Positions 1 to 7,163 of a stretch of 14,711 nucleotides of DNA are shown here, piece by piece; the stretch's first letter is position 1, and the number at the start of each line of letters is the position of its first letter. The stretch covers positions 1 to 14,711 of the forward strand of contig JANOHI010000287.1 of the NCBI GenBank assembly GCA_031406385.1, given 5' to 3'. Both the position numbers and the translations under genes were made by a program. The notes beneath the pieces were generated by a model. That model saw nothing but the letters and a program-made list of their open reading frames with translations. It did no database searches and was not told the DNA's origin. Source of the stretch: JANLQX01 sp031406385 (GTDB lineage Bacteria > Actinomycetota > Acidimicrobiia > Acidimicrobiales > JANYDT01).

Positions 1-1
1 G

Positions 2-364
2 GGAGCGGACGGCTACCTGCTCAAGGAATCCGAATCGGAGCAGGTGGTCGGTGCCATCCGAACCGTTCTCGAGGGAGGGGCCCCGATCAGTCCGGCTGTT
101 GCCAGCCACATCCTCGCCAAATTGCGCAGCGGTGGTCGCCAGAAGCCCCAAGCTGCTGCGGTCTCACTGACGGCGAAGGAAACTGCGGTGCTCGAGGCAT
201 TGGCCAGCGGTCGCTCCTTCAAGGAAGTCGCGGCGATCCAGTCGATCTCGTTGCATACGGTCGGTGATCACGTGAAGGCCATCTATCGCAAGCTGTCGGT
301 GAACTCGCGTGGCGAGGCCGTCTTCAAGGCGGTCCAGTCCGGTCTCATCACCATCAAGCCATAG
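2..364 (+). CDS. NarL/LuxR-family response regulator, C-terminal part (5' end outside window)
   Basis: This is the 3' part of a DNA-binding response regulator; the frame is open from base 2 and the start lies before the window. The first residues (GADGYLLKES) are the typical end of a receiver domain, including the lysine-containing beta5/alpha5 region. A linker (EGGAPISP) follows, then a LuxR-type helix-turn-helix from about LTAKETAVLEAL through SLHTVGDHVKAIYRKL. It would activate or repress promoters when phosphorylated. It stops 6 bases before a sensor kinase gene, so the two are almost certainly a cognate pair in one transcript. The HTH keeps the family pattern (LTxxE...V..HxxxIxxKL), with GDHVKAIYRKL as the recognition and dimer helices. 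The phosphorylated aspartate and the target genes cannot be seen here. Family assignment is secure; the signal is unknown. Confidence 0.93.
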   Translation, partial: GADGYLLKESESEQVVGAIRTVLEGGAPISPAVASHILAKLRSGGRQKPQAAAVSLTAKETAVLEALASGRSFKEVAAIQSISLHTVGDHVKAIYRKLSVNSRGEAVFKAVQSGLITIKP

Positions 365-370
365 CCGAAC

Positions 371-1651
371 ATGAACCTCGAAGTTGCTACGAGCACGTCG
401 ATCCGGTCGTCACTTCGTCAGCGCGTTCTCTCCGCAGCCGAACGGTACATCCCCCCGGAACAGCGCAACGATGATCAGCTCGATGCCGCGCACCGCACCA
501 GAACGGGCATCCTCATCGCGTGGCTGGGTATCGGACTGACGGCATCGTCTGCCTTGCTCTACGGCGTCCTGGGCTCCCCTGTCTCCGCCGCCGCCATCGC
601 GTCGATCGGCGTCTTCCTCAGCGTCGTCCATCTGGCGATCGTCCGAGGGGTGCCGTTGGTGGTCATCGGCAACGCCGCAACCGCACTCACGTGGCTCGTG
701 ACGTTCGTCGTGGCTAGCCGCACGGGGGGCTTCAACTCACCGGCGATCGTGTGGAGCTTCTTCCATCCGGTGACAACGTACGTGGCCTGTGGTCGGCGGT
801 CGGCCTCGGCATGGGCCGTGCTGTCGGCTTCCCAGATTGCGATCTTCTTCACGGTCGACCGCCTCGGATACTCCGGCGCCCAGGACCTGTCGAGCGCAGC
901 CGTCTACCCGCTTCGCGCCGCCGGCTTCGTCGGGTGCATCGTGGCCAATGTGTTGCTGATCGCGAGCATCGAGGGCGTCCGAGCTGCGTCACAGGCCGCC
1001 GTGGATCGGGCGAACCGATCCGTCGAACGCCAGCGCATCCTCGGCGACATGCACGACGGGGTCGGCAGCCAGCTGATCGGTTTGATGATCCAGGTGCGGG
1101 CGAAGAAGATCGATGATGACCGACTGCTGTCCTCGCTCGGGGCATGCCTCGACGATCTCAAGCTGATCGTCGACTCGCTCGATCCGGGGGATGGCTCCGC
1201 CGACGTCGCGCTCGCCGAGTTGCGCGCCCGGGTCGGTCCACGATTCGAGGCCGCCGGGATCGACTTGACGTGGACACAGGTCGGCCCACTTCTCGATCTG
1301 TCGGCGGAACGGCTGCTGCAGTTGCTCCGGGCCCTGCAGGAGATGGCCTCGAATGCGCTCCGGCACTCCGGTGCGCGACGGGTCGAGGTCAGCCTCAGGA
1401 CCGGCAACGACGACGACGAGCGGTGCGTCGTCGAGGTGCGCGACGACGGGATGGGATTCGACCCCACGCAACGACGATCCGGACGCGGGCTCGCCAGCCT
1501 TCACCAGCGAGCGCGTCGACTCGGCGGCACGGTGTCCTTCGAAGATGCCCGGCCCGGGACCATTGTCAGGATCGAGTTCCCGTTGAGTCCCCGCGTGACC
1601 GGGGCGGATCAGCCGATGACGCTTCGGACGAGGTTGACACCGGGGCGATAG
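371..1651 (+). CDS. Membrane sensor histidine kinase (HisKA_3-like/NarX-type)
   Basis: A 426-residue sensor kinase, partner of the response regulator 6 bases upstream. An N-terminal cytoplasmic stretch (about 1-46) is followed by five or six hydrophobic segments between about residues 47 and 203, with no large extracellular domain, so it probably senses a membrane or intramembrane cue. The phosphoacceptor is His228 in RQRILGDMHDGVGSQL. The ATPase domain shows the N box (EMASNALRHSGA), G1 (RDDGMGFD) and a G2-like GRGLASLHQRA, then GGTVSFEDARPGTIVRIEFPL. The start ATG is the first after the regulator's stop. The last ~14 codons, beyond the ATPase fold, overlap the 3' end of the convergent hutI gene by 43 bases. 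The input signal and targets cannot be inferred from sequence; a link to the neighbouring hut genes is possible but unsupported. Confidence 0.93.
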   Translation: MNLEVATSTSIRSSLRQRVLSAAERYIPPEQRNDDQLDAAHRTRTGILIAWLGIGLTASSALLYGVLGSPVSAAAIASIGVFLSVVHLAIVRGVPLVVIGNAATALTWLVTFVVASRTGGFNSPAIVWSFFHPVTTYVACGRRSASAWAVLSASQIAIFFTVDRLGYSGAQDLSSAAVYPLRAAGFVGCIVANVLLIASIEGVRAASQAAVDRANRSVERQRILGDMHDGVGSQLIGLMIQVRAKKIDDDRLLSSLGACLDDLKLIVDSLDPGDGSADVALAELRARVGPRFEAAGIDLTWTQVGPLLDLSAERLLQLLRALQEMASNALRHSGARRVEVSLRTGNDDDERCVVEVRDDGMGFDPTQRRSGRGLASLHQRARRLGGTVSFEDARPGTIVRIEFPLSPRVTGADQPMTLRTRLTPGR

Positions 1652-2760
1652 ACGATGTGCGCAAATGACGGCGCGTCCAGGATGACGATCTTCGCAGTCG
1701 CTCCCGGGGCGAGCGTGCCGAGCCCGTCGTTGCGTAGGAGTGCACTTGCGCCGCCGACGGTCGCCGCGAGGACGGCTTCCTCGGCGGTCAGCCCCATGTC
1801 CCGCACGGCAAGCGCCAGGCAGAACGCCATCGACGTGGTGTAGCTCGATCCCGGGTTGCAGTTCGTGGCGATGGCAATGCGAACTCCGGCATCGAGCGCC
1901 CGTCGGGCATCCGGATACGGCTGACGCGTCGAGAAGTCGGCGGCCGGCAGGAAGGTGGCCACGGTGTCACTTCCCGCTAACGCGTCGAGGTCATCATCGG
2001 AAAGGTAGGTGCAGTGATCGGCACTCGCCGCACCGAGCGATACCGCGAGCTGCACGCCCGGGCCGTGGCCGAGCTGGTTCGCATGGACCCGCAACCCGAG
2101 ACCACGGACACGGCCGGCTTCGAGGATCGCGCGGCTCTGGTCCGCGTCAAACGCGCCGCGCTCGCAGAACACGTCGATCCACTTCGAATGGGCGGCGCAT
2201 GCATCGAGCATCGGCCCACACACGAGCTCCACATAGTCGTCGACGCGATCGCTGTAGTCGGCCGGCACCACATGCGCGCCGAGGAAGGTCACATCATCGG
2301 TGAGTTCGGCCGCCAGCGCGCAGCAGCGCTCCTCGGTCACAATGTCGAGCCCGTAGCCGGACTTGATCTCGACATGGCCGATGCCGTGACGCCTCGCCTC
2401 GGCGAGTCGCAAAGCCGTGAGCCGCCGAAGTTCCCCGTCGCCCGCAGTGCGCGTCGCTTCGGTGGTGACGCGAATCCCTCCCGACTCGTAGGGCCGCCCG
2501 GCCATCCGGGCAATGAACTCATCGGCTCGGTCCCCGGCGAACACCAGATGGGTGTGGGAGTCGACGAAGGCGGGCATCACGCAACCGCCGTCGGCATCGA
2601 TGCGTTCATCCGCACTCGCTCGTCCGGCGGCTTCGATGGCGACAATCCGACCGTCCTCCACAAGCAGCGCGACGCTGCGAGCAACTCCCAGCGGCCCCTC
2701 GCCGAGTGACGCGTCGCAGGTGACCAGTTGGCCGATGTTGTCGATCACGGTGGTCGTCAT
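1609..2760 (-). CDS. hutI: Imidazolonepropionase (HutI)
   Basis: Cytoplasmic amidohydrolase of histidine degradation: it hydrolyses 4-imidazolone-5-propionate to N-formimino-L-glutamate. The 383-residue protein has the metal-binding HTH motif at residues 69-71 (AFVDSHTHLVFAGDRADEF), then SGGIRVTTEATR, EIKSGYGLD, FLGAHVVP, LRVHANQLGHGPG, ADHCTYLSDDD and the ATNCNPGSSYTTSM segment, all in family order. I took ATG at 2760, because an upstream in-frame start would lie inside hutF and gives a non-family N terminus. A GAGG lies 8 bases before this ATG, and the hutF stop is 10 bases upstream. It is the last gene of the hutU-def-hutF-hutI operon. Its 3' end overlaps the convergent kinase gene by 43 bases. 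Confidence 0.96.
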   Translation of the reverse strand: MTTTVIDNIGQLVTCDASLGEGPLGVARSVALLVEDGRIVAIEAAGRASADERIDADGGCVMPAFVDSHTHLVFAGDRADEFIARMAGRPYESGGIRVTTEATRTAGDGELRRLTALRLAEARRHGIGHVEIKSGYGLDIVTEERCCALAAELTDDVTFLGAHVVPADYSDRVDDYVELVCGPMLDACAAHSKWIDVFCERGAFDADQSRAILEAGRVRGLGLRVHANQLGHGPGVQLAVSLGAASADHCTYLSDDDLDALAGSDTVATFLPAADFSTRQPYPDARRALDAGVRIAIATNCNPGSSYTTSMAFCLALAVRDMGLTAEEAVLAATVGGASALLRNDGLGTLAPGATAKIVILDAPSFAHIVYRPGVNLVRSVIG

Positions 2761-2770
2761 GCGCCCATCC

Positions 2771-4105
2771 TCACGCGAACCAGAGCGAGTCGATCGATGT
2801 CGTGAGCGCTCGTGGCACGTCGATCGACACATGGAATCCGTCGCGCACCACCCAACTGCCGTCCACCATCACGTGGGAGATATCGGGCGCCGACGCCCCG
2901 AACACGAGCGACGCCACATCGTCGCCGTTCGAACCGACGAGGCGAACCGACGACGGATCGATGACGACGAGGTCGGCGACTGCGCCAGCGGACAAGATTC
3001 CGCCGTTCCAACCGATGGACGCGTATCCGTCGGATGACCCGGCACGCAGCAACTCGGTGGGACTGTGGACGCCCCGCACATTCGTCACCAGCCGCTGGTG
3101 CGACTCGATCGCCCGGATCTCCTCGAACGGATCGACCACCGCTTGGGAGTCGGACCCGATCGACAGTCGTGCGCCGGCATCGGCAAGGGCGCGGGACGGG
3201 CCGATGCCGTCCGCGAGGTCGCGCTCCGTCGTGCAGCAGAAACACGCGGTGGAACGAGCGGAACCGAGAATACGGATGTCGTCGGAGCTCAGGTGAGTCG
3301 CGTGGACCGCGGTGAACGACTCGCCGATCGCGCCGGCATCGGCGAGCAATTGTGACGGCGTGCGGCCGGTATATGCCAAGCACGCTTCGTTCTCAGCCGG
3401 CTGCTCGGAGACATGGGCATGCAGGGGACAACCGGCAGAGGCGGACCACGATGCAACTCCACCCATGCTCTCGAAAGAAAGCGCGCGTACGGAATGGATC
3501 GCCGCACCGAGGCGCGTCGAACGGTTCGCCAAGTGCGCCGAGGTGAGCAAATCGTTTCGCGCCTCCCAGTCTCCGACCGCGCCGTCGGAGAAGCGCCGCT
3601 GCACTTGGTTGAGCTCTGCGTCGAACCCTCCACGGAGGTAGCACGTGTCGAGAAGCGTGAGCCGAAGACCGGCGATCCGTGCAGCCTCGATGAGCGCGGC
3701 ACCCATCGCATTGGGATCGGAGTAGACGACTCCGCCCGGCGCGTGGTGCAGGTAGTGGAACTCGCCCACTGCGGTGTACCCACACAGCACCATTTCCGCG
3801 AACGTGGCCGTGGCCAGCGTGAGATAGGAGTCAGGGTCGAGGCGAGCGGCGACGGAGTACATCTGGTCCCGCCACGTCCAGAACGATCCTGTCCCGCCGT
3901 GGGTGCGTCCGCGTAGCGCACGATGGAACGCGTGGGAATGGGCGTTCGCGAGACCCGGCAGGACTATGCCGCGAGTGACCTCGGCGTCCGAGGGCGCCGA
4001 GTCGGCAGACGAAACGTCGGTGAACACGCCGTTGTCAATTGACAGGAGCACGCCCCTGGCGAGCGAGTCACCGCCCAACCATGCCCGCTCGCACCACAGC
4101 TGCAC
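2771..4105 (-). CDS. hutF: Formimidoylglutamate deiminase (HutF)
   Basis: Deiminates N-formimino-L-glutamate to N-formyl-L-glutamate and ammonia, the step that defines the five-enzyme histidine route. The 444 residues match the family length. Seen in order: the metal site HSH at residues 56-58 (GLANAHSHAFHRALRGR), THGGTGSFWTWRDQMY, TAVGEFHYLHH, the substrate region LHAHVSEQPAENEACLAYTG, HATHLSSDD, a TERDLADG segment and SIGSDSQAVVDPFEEIRAIE with the metal aspartate. The start is a GTG at 4105, 7 bases after the stop of the deformylase-like gene; ribosome entry is probably coupled, since only a weak GGGATCG lies ahead. HutF presence implies that the cell must also deformylate N-formyl-glutamate, which points to the adjacent gene. 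HutF is told from HutI-type and guanine-deaminase-type amidohydrolases by the FWTWRDQMY and HVSEQP signatures. Confidence 0.94.
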   Translation of the reverse strand: MQLWCERAWLGGDSLARGVLLSIDNGVFTDVSSADSAPSDAEVTRGIVLPGLANAHSHAFHRALRGRTHGGTGSFWTWRDQMYSVAARLDPDSYLTLATATFAEMVLCGYTAVGEFHYLHHAPGGVVYSDPNAMGAALIEAARIAGLRLTLLDTCYLRGGFDAELNQVQRRFSDGAVGDWEARNDLLTSAHLANRSTRLGAAIHSVRALSFESMGGVASWSASAGCPLHAHVSEQPAENEACLAYTGRTPSQLLADAGAIGESFTAVHATHLSSDDIRILGSARSTACFCCTTERDLADGIGPSRALADAGARLSIGSDSQAVVDPFEEIRAIESHQRLVTNVRGVHSPTELLRAGSSDGYASIGWNGGILSAGAVADLVVIDPSSVRLVGSNGDDVASLVFGASAPDISHVMVDGSWVVRDGFHVSIDVPRALTTSIDSLWFA

Positions 4106-4112
4106 AGCGCGC

Positions 4113-4688
4113 TTACGATCCCACGCGTTCGACGAACTTGGTGATCCGCTCGATGAACGCGTCGCGATGGTGCATCTCGAACTGCTCCCACGTGGTGAAG
4201 GTCGTCGGGTCGGTGACGCGATCGACGAACAGCTTTCCGTCCAGGTGGTCGCATTCGTGCTGGAAGGTTCCGGCGGTGAGCCCGCGCTTGACCTCGTCGT
4301 GGGCTACACCCTCGCGGTCGAGGTAGCGGATGCGGATGTTGACGTGACGCATCACGTTGCCACGCAAATTCGGCACACTGAGGCAGCCCTCGTTGATCTC
4401 GACAAGCTCGTCGTCCTGGAACTCGATCTCGGGATTCACGAGCACCGTAAGAGGGATCTTCGGCTTGTACGGATAGCGCGGATTCTGATTGACCTCCACG
4501 ACGGTGATCCGCACCGATTCGTGGATCTGGTTCGCGGCGATCCCGGCCCCGTTGGCGGCGCGCATGGTGTCGATCAGATCGTCGATGACGCCCTGAATCT
4601 CGGGACCGGCCAGCTCCTCGGTCGTCACCGCACGCGTGGGGATGCGCAGGATCGGATGGCCGATGTGGGCAATCGGACGAACGGCCAT
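4113..4688 (-). CDS. Peptide-deformylase-family hydrolase embedded in the hut operon; candidate N-formylglutamate deformylase
   Basis: A 191-residue member of the peptide deformylase family, metal-dependent enzymes that remove formyl groups from N-formyl amino acids. All three catalytic motifs are present: GAGIAANQI (Gln54), EGCLSVP (Cys102) and QHECDHLDG (His144, Glu145, His148). The glycine that normally follows the first motif (QIG) is His56 here, and the C terminus runs about 35 residues past the last motif. AANQ instead of AAPQ also occurs in true actinobacterial deformylases, so it is not diagnostic. The gene lies 6 bases after hutU and 7 bases before hutF. HutF produces N-formyl-glutamate, and no HutG is seen, so I infer that this protein may act as the N-formylglutamate deformylase. 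The alternative is an ordinary or secondary deformylase for nascent proteins that happens to sit in the operon. Family call is firm; the substrate is a hypothesis. Confidence 0.93.
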   Translation of the reverse strand: MAVRPIAHIGHPILRIPTRAVTTEELAGPEIQGVIDDLIDTMRAANGAGIAANQIHESVRITVVEVNQNPRYPYKPKIPLTVLVNPEIEFQDDELVEINEGCLSVPNLRGNVMRHVNIRIRYLDREGVAHDEVKRGLTAGTFQHECDHLDGKLFVDRVTDPTTFTTWEQFEMHHRDAFIERITKFVERVGS

Positions 4689-4694
4689 CGACGC

Positions 4695-6353
4695 TCAGCC
4701 CTCGCGCATCGGGATGCGGACACCACGCTCGTCGGCGGCCTTGACAGCTTCGGGATAGCCAGCGTCGACGTGGCGGATAACGCCCATGCCCGGATCACTC
4801 ACGAGCACACGGGAAAGCTTCTCCGCGGCCAGAGCGGTTCCGTCAGCGAGGGCGACCATTCCGGCATGTATCGAACGCCCGATGCCGACACCGCCACCGT
4901 GGTGGATGCTCACCCACGATGCACCGCTCGATGTGTTCACCAGCGCATTCAGCAGCGGCCAGTCGGCGATGGCGTCGGATCCGTCGGCCATGGCCTCGGT
5001 CTCGCGATAGGGAGACGCAACGGAGCCGGAGTCGAGATGATCGCGACCGATGACGATCGGCGCCTTGAGCTCACCGCGCCGTACCATCTCGTTGAAGCGA
5101 AGACCGAGGCGGTGACGCTCGCCGTAACCAAGCCAACAGATTCTCGCCGGGAGTCCTTGAAACGCGACTCGCTCACCGGCCATGTGAATCCACTTTGCCA
5201 GGCCGTCATCGTCGGGGAACTCCTCGAGCACGGCGCGGTCGGTGGCCGCAATGTCGGCCGGGTCACCCGAAAGGGCGACCCAACGGAACGGGCCCTTGCC
5301 TTCGCAGAACAGCGGGCGGATGTAGGCCGGAAGGAAGCCGGGGTAGTCAAAGGCCCGATTGAACCCACCGAGCTTGGCTTCGGCACGAAGGCTATTGCCA
5401 TAGTCGAACACCTCAGCACCACCGTCGAGGAAGCCGACCATGGCCGCGCAGTGAGTGGCCATCGATTCGCGTGATCGACGAATCAGCTCTGCGGGATTCT
5501 CTGCACGCAGACGATCAGCGGCCTCCTGGGAGAGGTCGTTGGGGACGTAGGAAAGCGGATCGTGCGCGCTTGTCTGATCGGTCACGATGTCGGCCGGGAA
5601 GCCGGCTTCAAGGAGGCGGGGAAGCAAGTCGGCGGCATTGCCGACGACACCCACCGACAGCGGACGTCGTTCACGTTTGGCCTTCTCGCATCGTGCCACG
5701 GCATCATCCAGGGAGTCGGCGACTTCATCGAGGTAACGGGTTTCCACGCGACGCTGTACGCGTGTCGGGTCCACGTCGATACACAACACCACGCCGTCGT
5801 TCATCGTGACGGCGAGCGGCTGAGCACCGCCCATGCCGCTGAGGCCGGCGGTGAGGGTGATCGTGCCGGCGAGCGAACCACCGAACTTGCGGCGAGCGAT
5901 CTCGGCGAAGCACTCGTAGGTGCCCTGGAGGATGCCTTGCGTGCCGATGTAGATCCATGACCCGGCCGTCATCTGGCCGTACATCGTGAGGCCGAGTTGT
6001 TCCAGACGACGGAACTCGTCCCAATTCCCCCACTCGGGCACCAGGTTCGAATTGGCCAGCAGGACGCGAGGGGCCCATTCGTGCGTCCGGAACACCCCGA
6101 CGGGCTTGCCCGACTGCACCAGCATTGTCTCGTCGTCGGCCAGGGTCGTGAGCGTGCGGACCATGGCGTCGAAGGCATCCCACGAGCGGGCCGCTCGGCC
6201 GGTGCCCCCGTAGACGACGAGGTCGTCGGGGCGCTCAGCCACCTCGGGATCGAGGTTGTTCATCAGCATCCGCTGGGCCGCCTCTTGGCCCCACCCCCGA
6301 CAGGTCAGCGTTGAACCACGGTTGGCACGTACGGGGCGAGGTCCGGAAGGCAC
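4695..6353 (-). CDS. hutU: Urocanate hydratase (HutU)
   Basis: NAD-dependent enzyme that converts urocanate to 4-imidazolone-5-propionate in the cytoplasm. Family motifs are continuous: GWGQEAAQRMLMNNLDPEVA, VVYGGTGRAARSW, TMLVQSGKPVGVFRTHEWAP, LTMYGQMTAGSWIYIGTQG, the NAD loop GLSGMGGAQPLAVTMN, ICWLGYGERHRLGLRFNEMV, and TSSGASWVSIHHGGGVGIG. I chose the GTG at 6353, giving 552 residues that begin PSGPRPVRANRG, as HutU proteins commonly do. A -10-like TACGCT lies 6 bases upstream of it. The frame stays open to a TTG at 6449 and would add 32 residues; that TTG directly abuts an AGGAG, too close to use it. It is the first gene of the operon with the deformylase-like gene, hutF and hutI, and is divergent from vapB. 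Confidence 0.95.
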   Translation of the reverse strand: MPSGPRPVRANRGSTLTCRGWGQEAAQRMLMNNLDPEVAERPDDLVVYGGTGRAARSWDAFDAMVRTLTTLADDETMLVQSGKPVGVFRTHEWAPRVLLANSNLVPEWGNWDEFRRLEQLGLTMYGQMTAGSWIYIGTQGILQGTYECFAEIARRKFGGSLAGTITLTAGLSGMGGAQPLAVTMNDGVVLCIDVDPTRVQRRVETRYLDEVADSLDDAVARCEKAKRERRPLSVGVVGNAADLLPRLLEAGFPADIVTDQTSAHDPLSYVPNDLSQEAADRLRAENPAELIRRSRESMATHCAAMVGFLDGGAEVFDYGNSLRAEAKLGGFNRAFDYPGFLPAYIRPLFCEGKGPFRWVALSGDPADIAATDRAVLEEFPDDDGLAKWIHMAGERVAFQGLPARICWLGYGERHRLGLRFNEMVRRGELKAPIVIGRDHLDSGSVASPYRETEAMADGSDAIADWPLLNALVNTSSGASWVSIHHGGGVGIGRSIHAGMVALADGTALAAEKLSRVLVSDPGMGVIRHVDAGYPEAVKAADERGVRIPMREG

Positions 6354-6359
6354 CTGCTC

Positions 6360-6365
6360 AGCGTA
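6360..6365 (-). promoter_or_regulatory. Candidate -10 box for hutU operon (TACGCT, leaderless)
   Basis: The minus strand reads TACGCT, then 6 bases (GAGCAG), then the GTG chosen for hutU. This fits the actinobacterial TANNNT -10 box, with transcription starting at or near the start codon. No convincing -35 or Shine-Dalgarno sequence is visible. The start codon itself is not certain, so this site is weaker than the others of the same kind in the window. Confidence 0.4.
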
Positions 6366-6432
6366 TGCCTTGGGTACGGGCCGCTCCCGCGCGGTTGCGT
6401 GCCGGTGTCGAGCTTCGAGGAACGCTCGGTGA

Positions 6433-6476
6433 GCATCATGATGCGGCAACTCCTGATGCTATGCTGTCATCATGAG
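6433..6476. promoter_or_regulatory. Palindromic operator region ahead of vapBC
   Basis: A perfect 12-base palindrome GCATCATGATGC occupies 6433-6444. A second, looser inverted repeat follows with arms TGATG (6454-6458) and CATCA (6468-6472). A third ATCATGA half-site, matching the palindrome core, overlaps the vapB start codon. Ribbon-helix-helix antitoxins bind such repeated half-sites, so autoregulation by VapB or VapBC is likely. The palindrome lies upstream of the vapB -10 box and within the 118-base gap to hutU, so it could also touch hutU expression. Confidence 0.5.
6460..6465 (+). promoter_or_regulatory. Candidate -10 box for vapBC (TATGCT, leaderless)
   Basis: TATGCT lies 6 bases before the ATG of vapB and between the two arms of the inverted repeat 6454-6472. 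No Shine-Dalgarno sequence separates it from the ATG, which fits a leaderless message. A repressor on the repeat would cover this box. Confidence 0.5.
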
Positions 6477-6726
6477 AACGACGGTCACCCTCGATCCCGA
6501 CACCGAGGCTCTTCTCCGCCAGCGCATGGCCGCCGAGGGGGTGCCGTTCAAACAGGCGCTGAACGACGCTGTCCGCCGCGGCCTGCGTCAGAGCGACCAG
6601 GCCTCCCGGGTGGAAACGCCGACCGCCCGCCTCGGCACGCCCACGGTCAACCTCGACCGGGCCATCCAACTCGCTTCGGAGCTCGAGGACGAAGAACTCC
6701 TTCGCAAGATGCGCTCGTCATCGTGA
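6472..6726 (+). CDS. vapB: VapB-type ribbon-helix-helix antitoxin
   Basis: An 84-residue antitoxin. The N terminus MRTTVTLDPDTEALLRQRM is the ribbon-helix part of an RHH DNA-binding domain, followed by FKQALNDAVRRGL (second helix); this is the pattern of mycobacterial VapB proteins. The charged C-terminal third (ELEDEELLRKM) would wrap around the toxin. It neutralises VapC and probably represses its own promoter through the palindromes just upstream. Its stop codon overlaps the vapC start (GTGA at 6723-6726), so translation is coupled. No ribosome binding site precedes the ATG; see the -10 box 6 bases upstream. Confidence 0.92.
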   Translation: MRTTVTLDPDTEALLRQRMAAEGVPFKQALNDAVRRGLRQSDQASRVETPTARLGTPTVNLDRAIQLASELEDEELLRKMRSSS

Positions 6727-7148
6727 ACCTCGTCGATGCGAACGTCTTGCTCTACGCGGTGAACGAAGACGCCGGACATCACGTGAGCGCGAAGCGCTGG
6801 CTCGATGGTGCGCTGAACGGGTCGAGCTCCGTGGGCTTCCCGTGGATCTCGCTGCTGGCGTTCCTGCGCCTGTCCACGAAGGTCGGGCTCTTTCCGGCGC
6901 CGCTGCCGGTAAACCAGGCCTTGTCCATCGTCGACACGTGGACCGGCGCACCATCGGCGATGGTCGTGCACCCGACCACAAAGCACTTCGAGCACTTGCG
7001 GGAATTGCTGTCGGTCGCAGGAACGGGTGGCAACCTCGTCTCCGACGCCCACCTGGCCGCGCTCGCCCTCGAGCATCGGGCAACGGTGATCACCTACGAC
7101 GCCGATTTCACCCGCTTTCCCGGCGTTCGGAGTGAACGACCGTCGTAG
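6723..7148 (+). CDS. vapC: VapC-type PIN-domain ribonuclease toxin
   Basis: A 141-residue PIN-domain toxin; VapC proteins are Mg-dependent RNases that cut tRNA or rRNA. The first acidic residue is Asp5 in NLVDANVLLYAVN. GFPWISLLAFLRLST is the conserved segment of the mycobacterial VapC subfamily and lacks the classical glutamate, as I recall is usual there. GTGGNLVSDAHLAALALEH carries Asp108, and VITYDADFTRFPG carries Asp126 and Asp128. The GTG start overlaps the vapB stop by 4 bases; the frame extends upstream into vapB, but that part is not PIN-like. The gene ends 11 bases before the convergent desaturase stop. All visible active-site acids are present, so the toxin looks intact. Confidence 0.93.
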   Translation: MNLVDANVLLYAVNEDAGHHVSAKRWLDGALNGSSSVGFPWISLLAFLRLSTKVGLFPAPLPVNQALSIVDTWTGAPSAMVVHPTTKHFEHLRELLSVAGTGGNLVSDAHLAALALEHRATVITYDADFTRFPGVRSERPS

Positions 7149-7163
7149 GGGGACCGGCCCTAC
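7145..7163. terminator. Short hairpin between convergent vapC and desaturase genes
   Basis: GTAGGG (7145-7150), a 7-base loop, then CCCTAC (7158-7163). Each arm carries one TAG stop codon: that of vapC on the plus strand and that of the desaturase gene on the minus strand. A 6-bp GC-rich stem could act as a bidirectional terminator, but there is no T-run on either side, so it is a modest candidate. Confidence 0.35.

Noticed and set aside
2014..2709. Plus-strand open frame of 231 codons inside hutI
   Set aside because: Antisense of hutI in GC-rich DNA; low-complexity translation.
3903..5474. Plus-strand open frame of 523 codons
   Set aside because: It is antisense to hutF, the deformylase-like gene and hutU, all of which have strong family motifs; its translation is His/Arg/Asp-rich without a recognisable domain.
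6353..6449. Longer hutU starting at TTG 6449
   Set aside because: The added 32 residues are not typical of HutU, and the AGGAG directly abuts the TTG, leaving no spacing.
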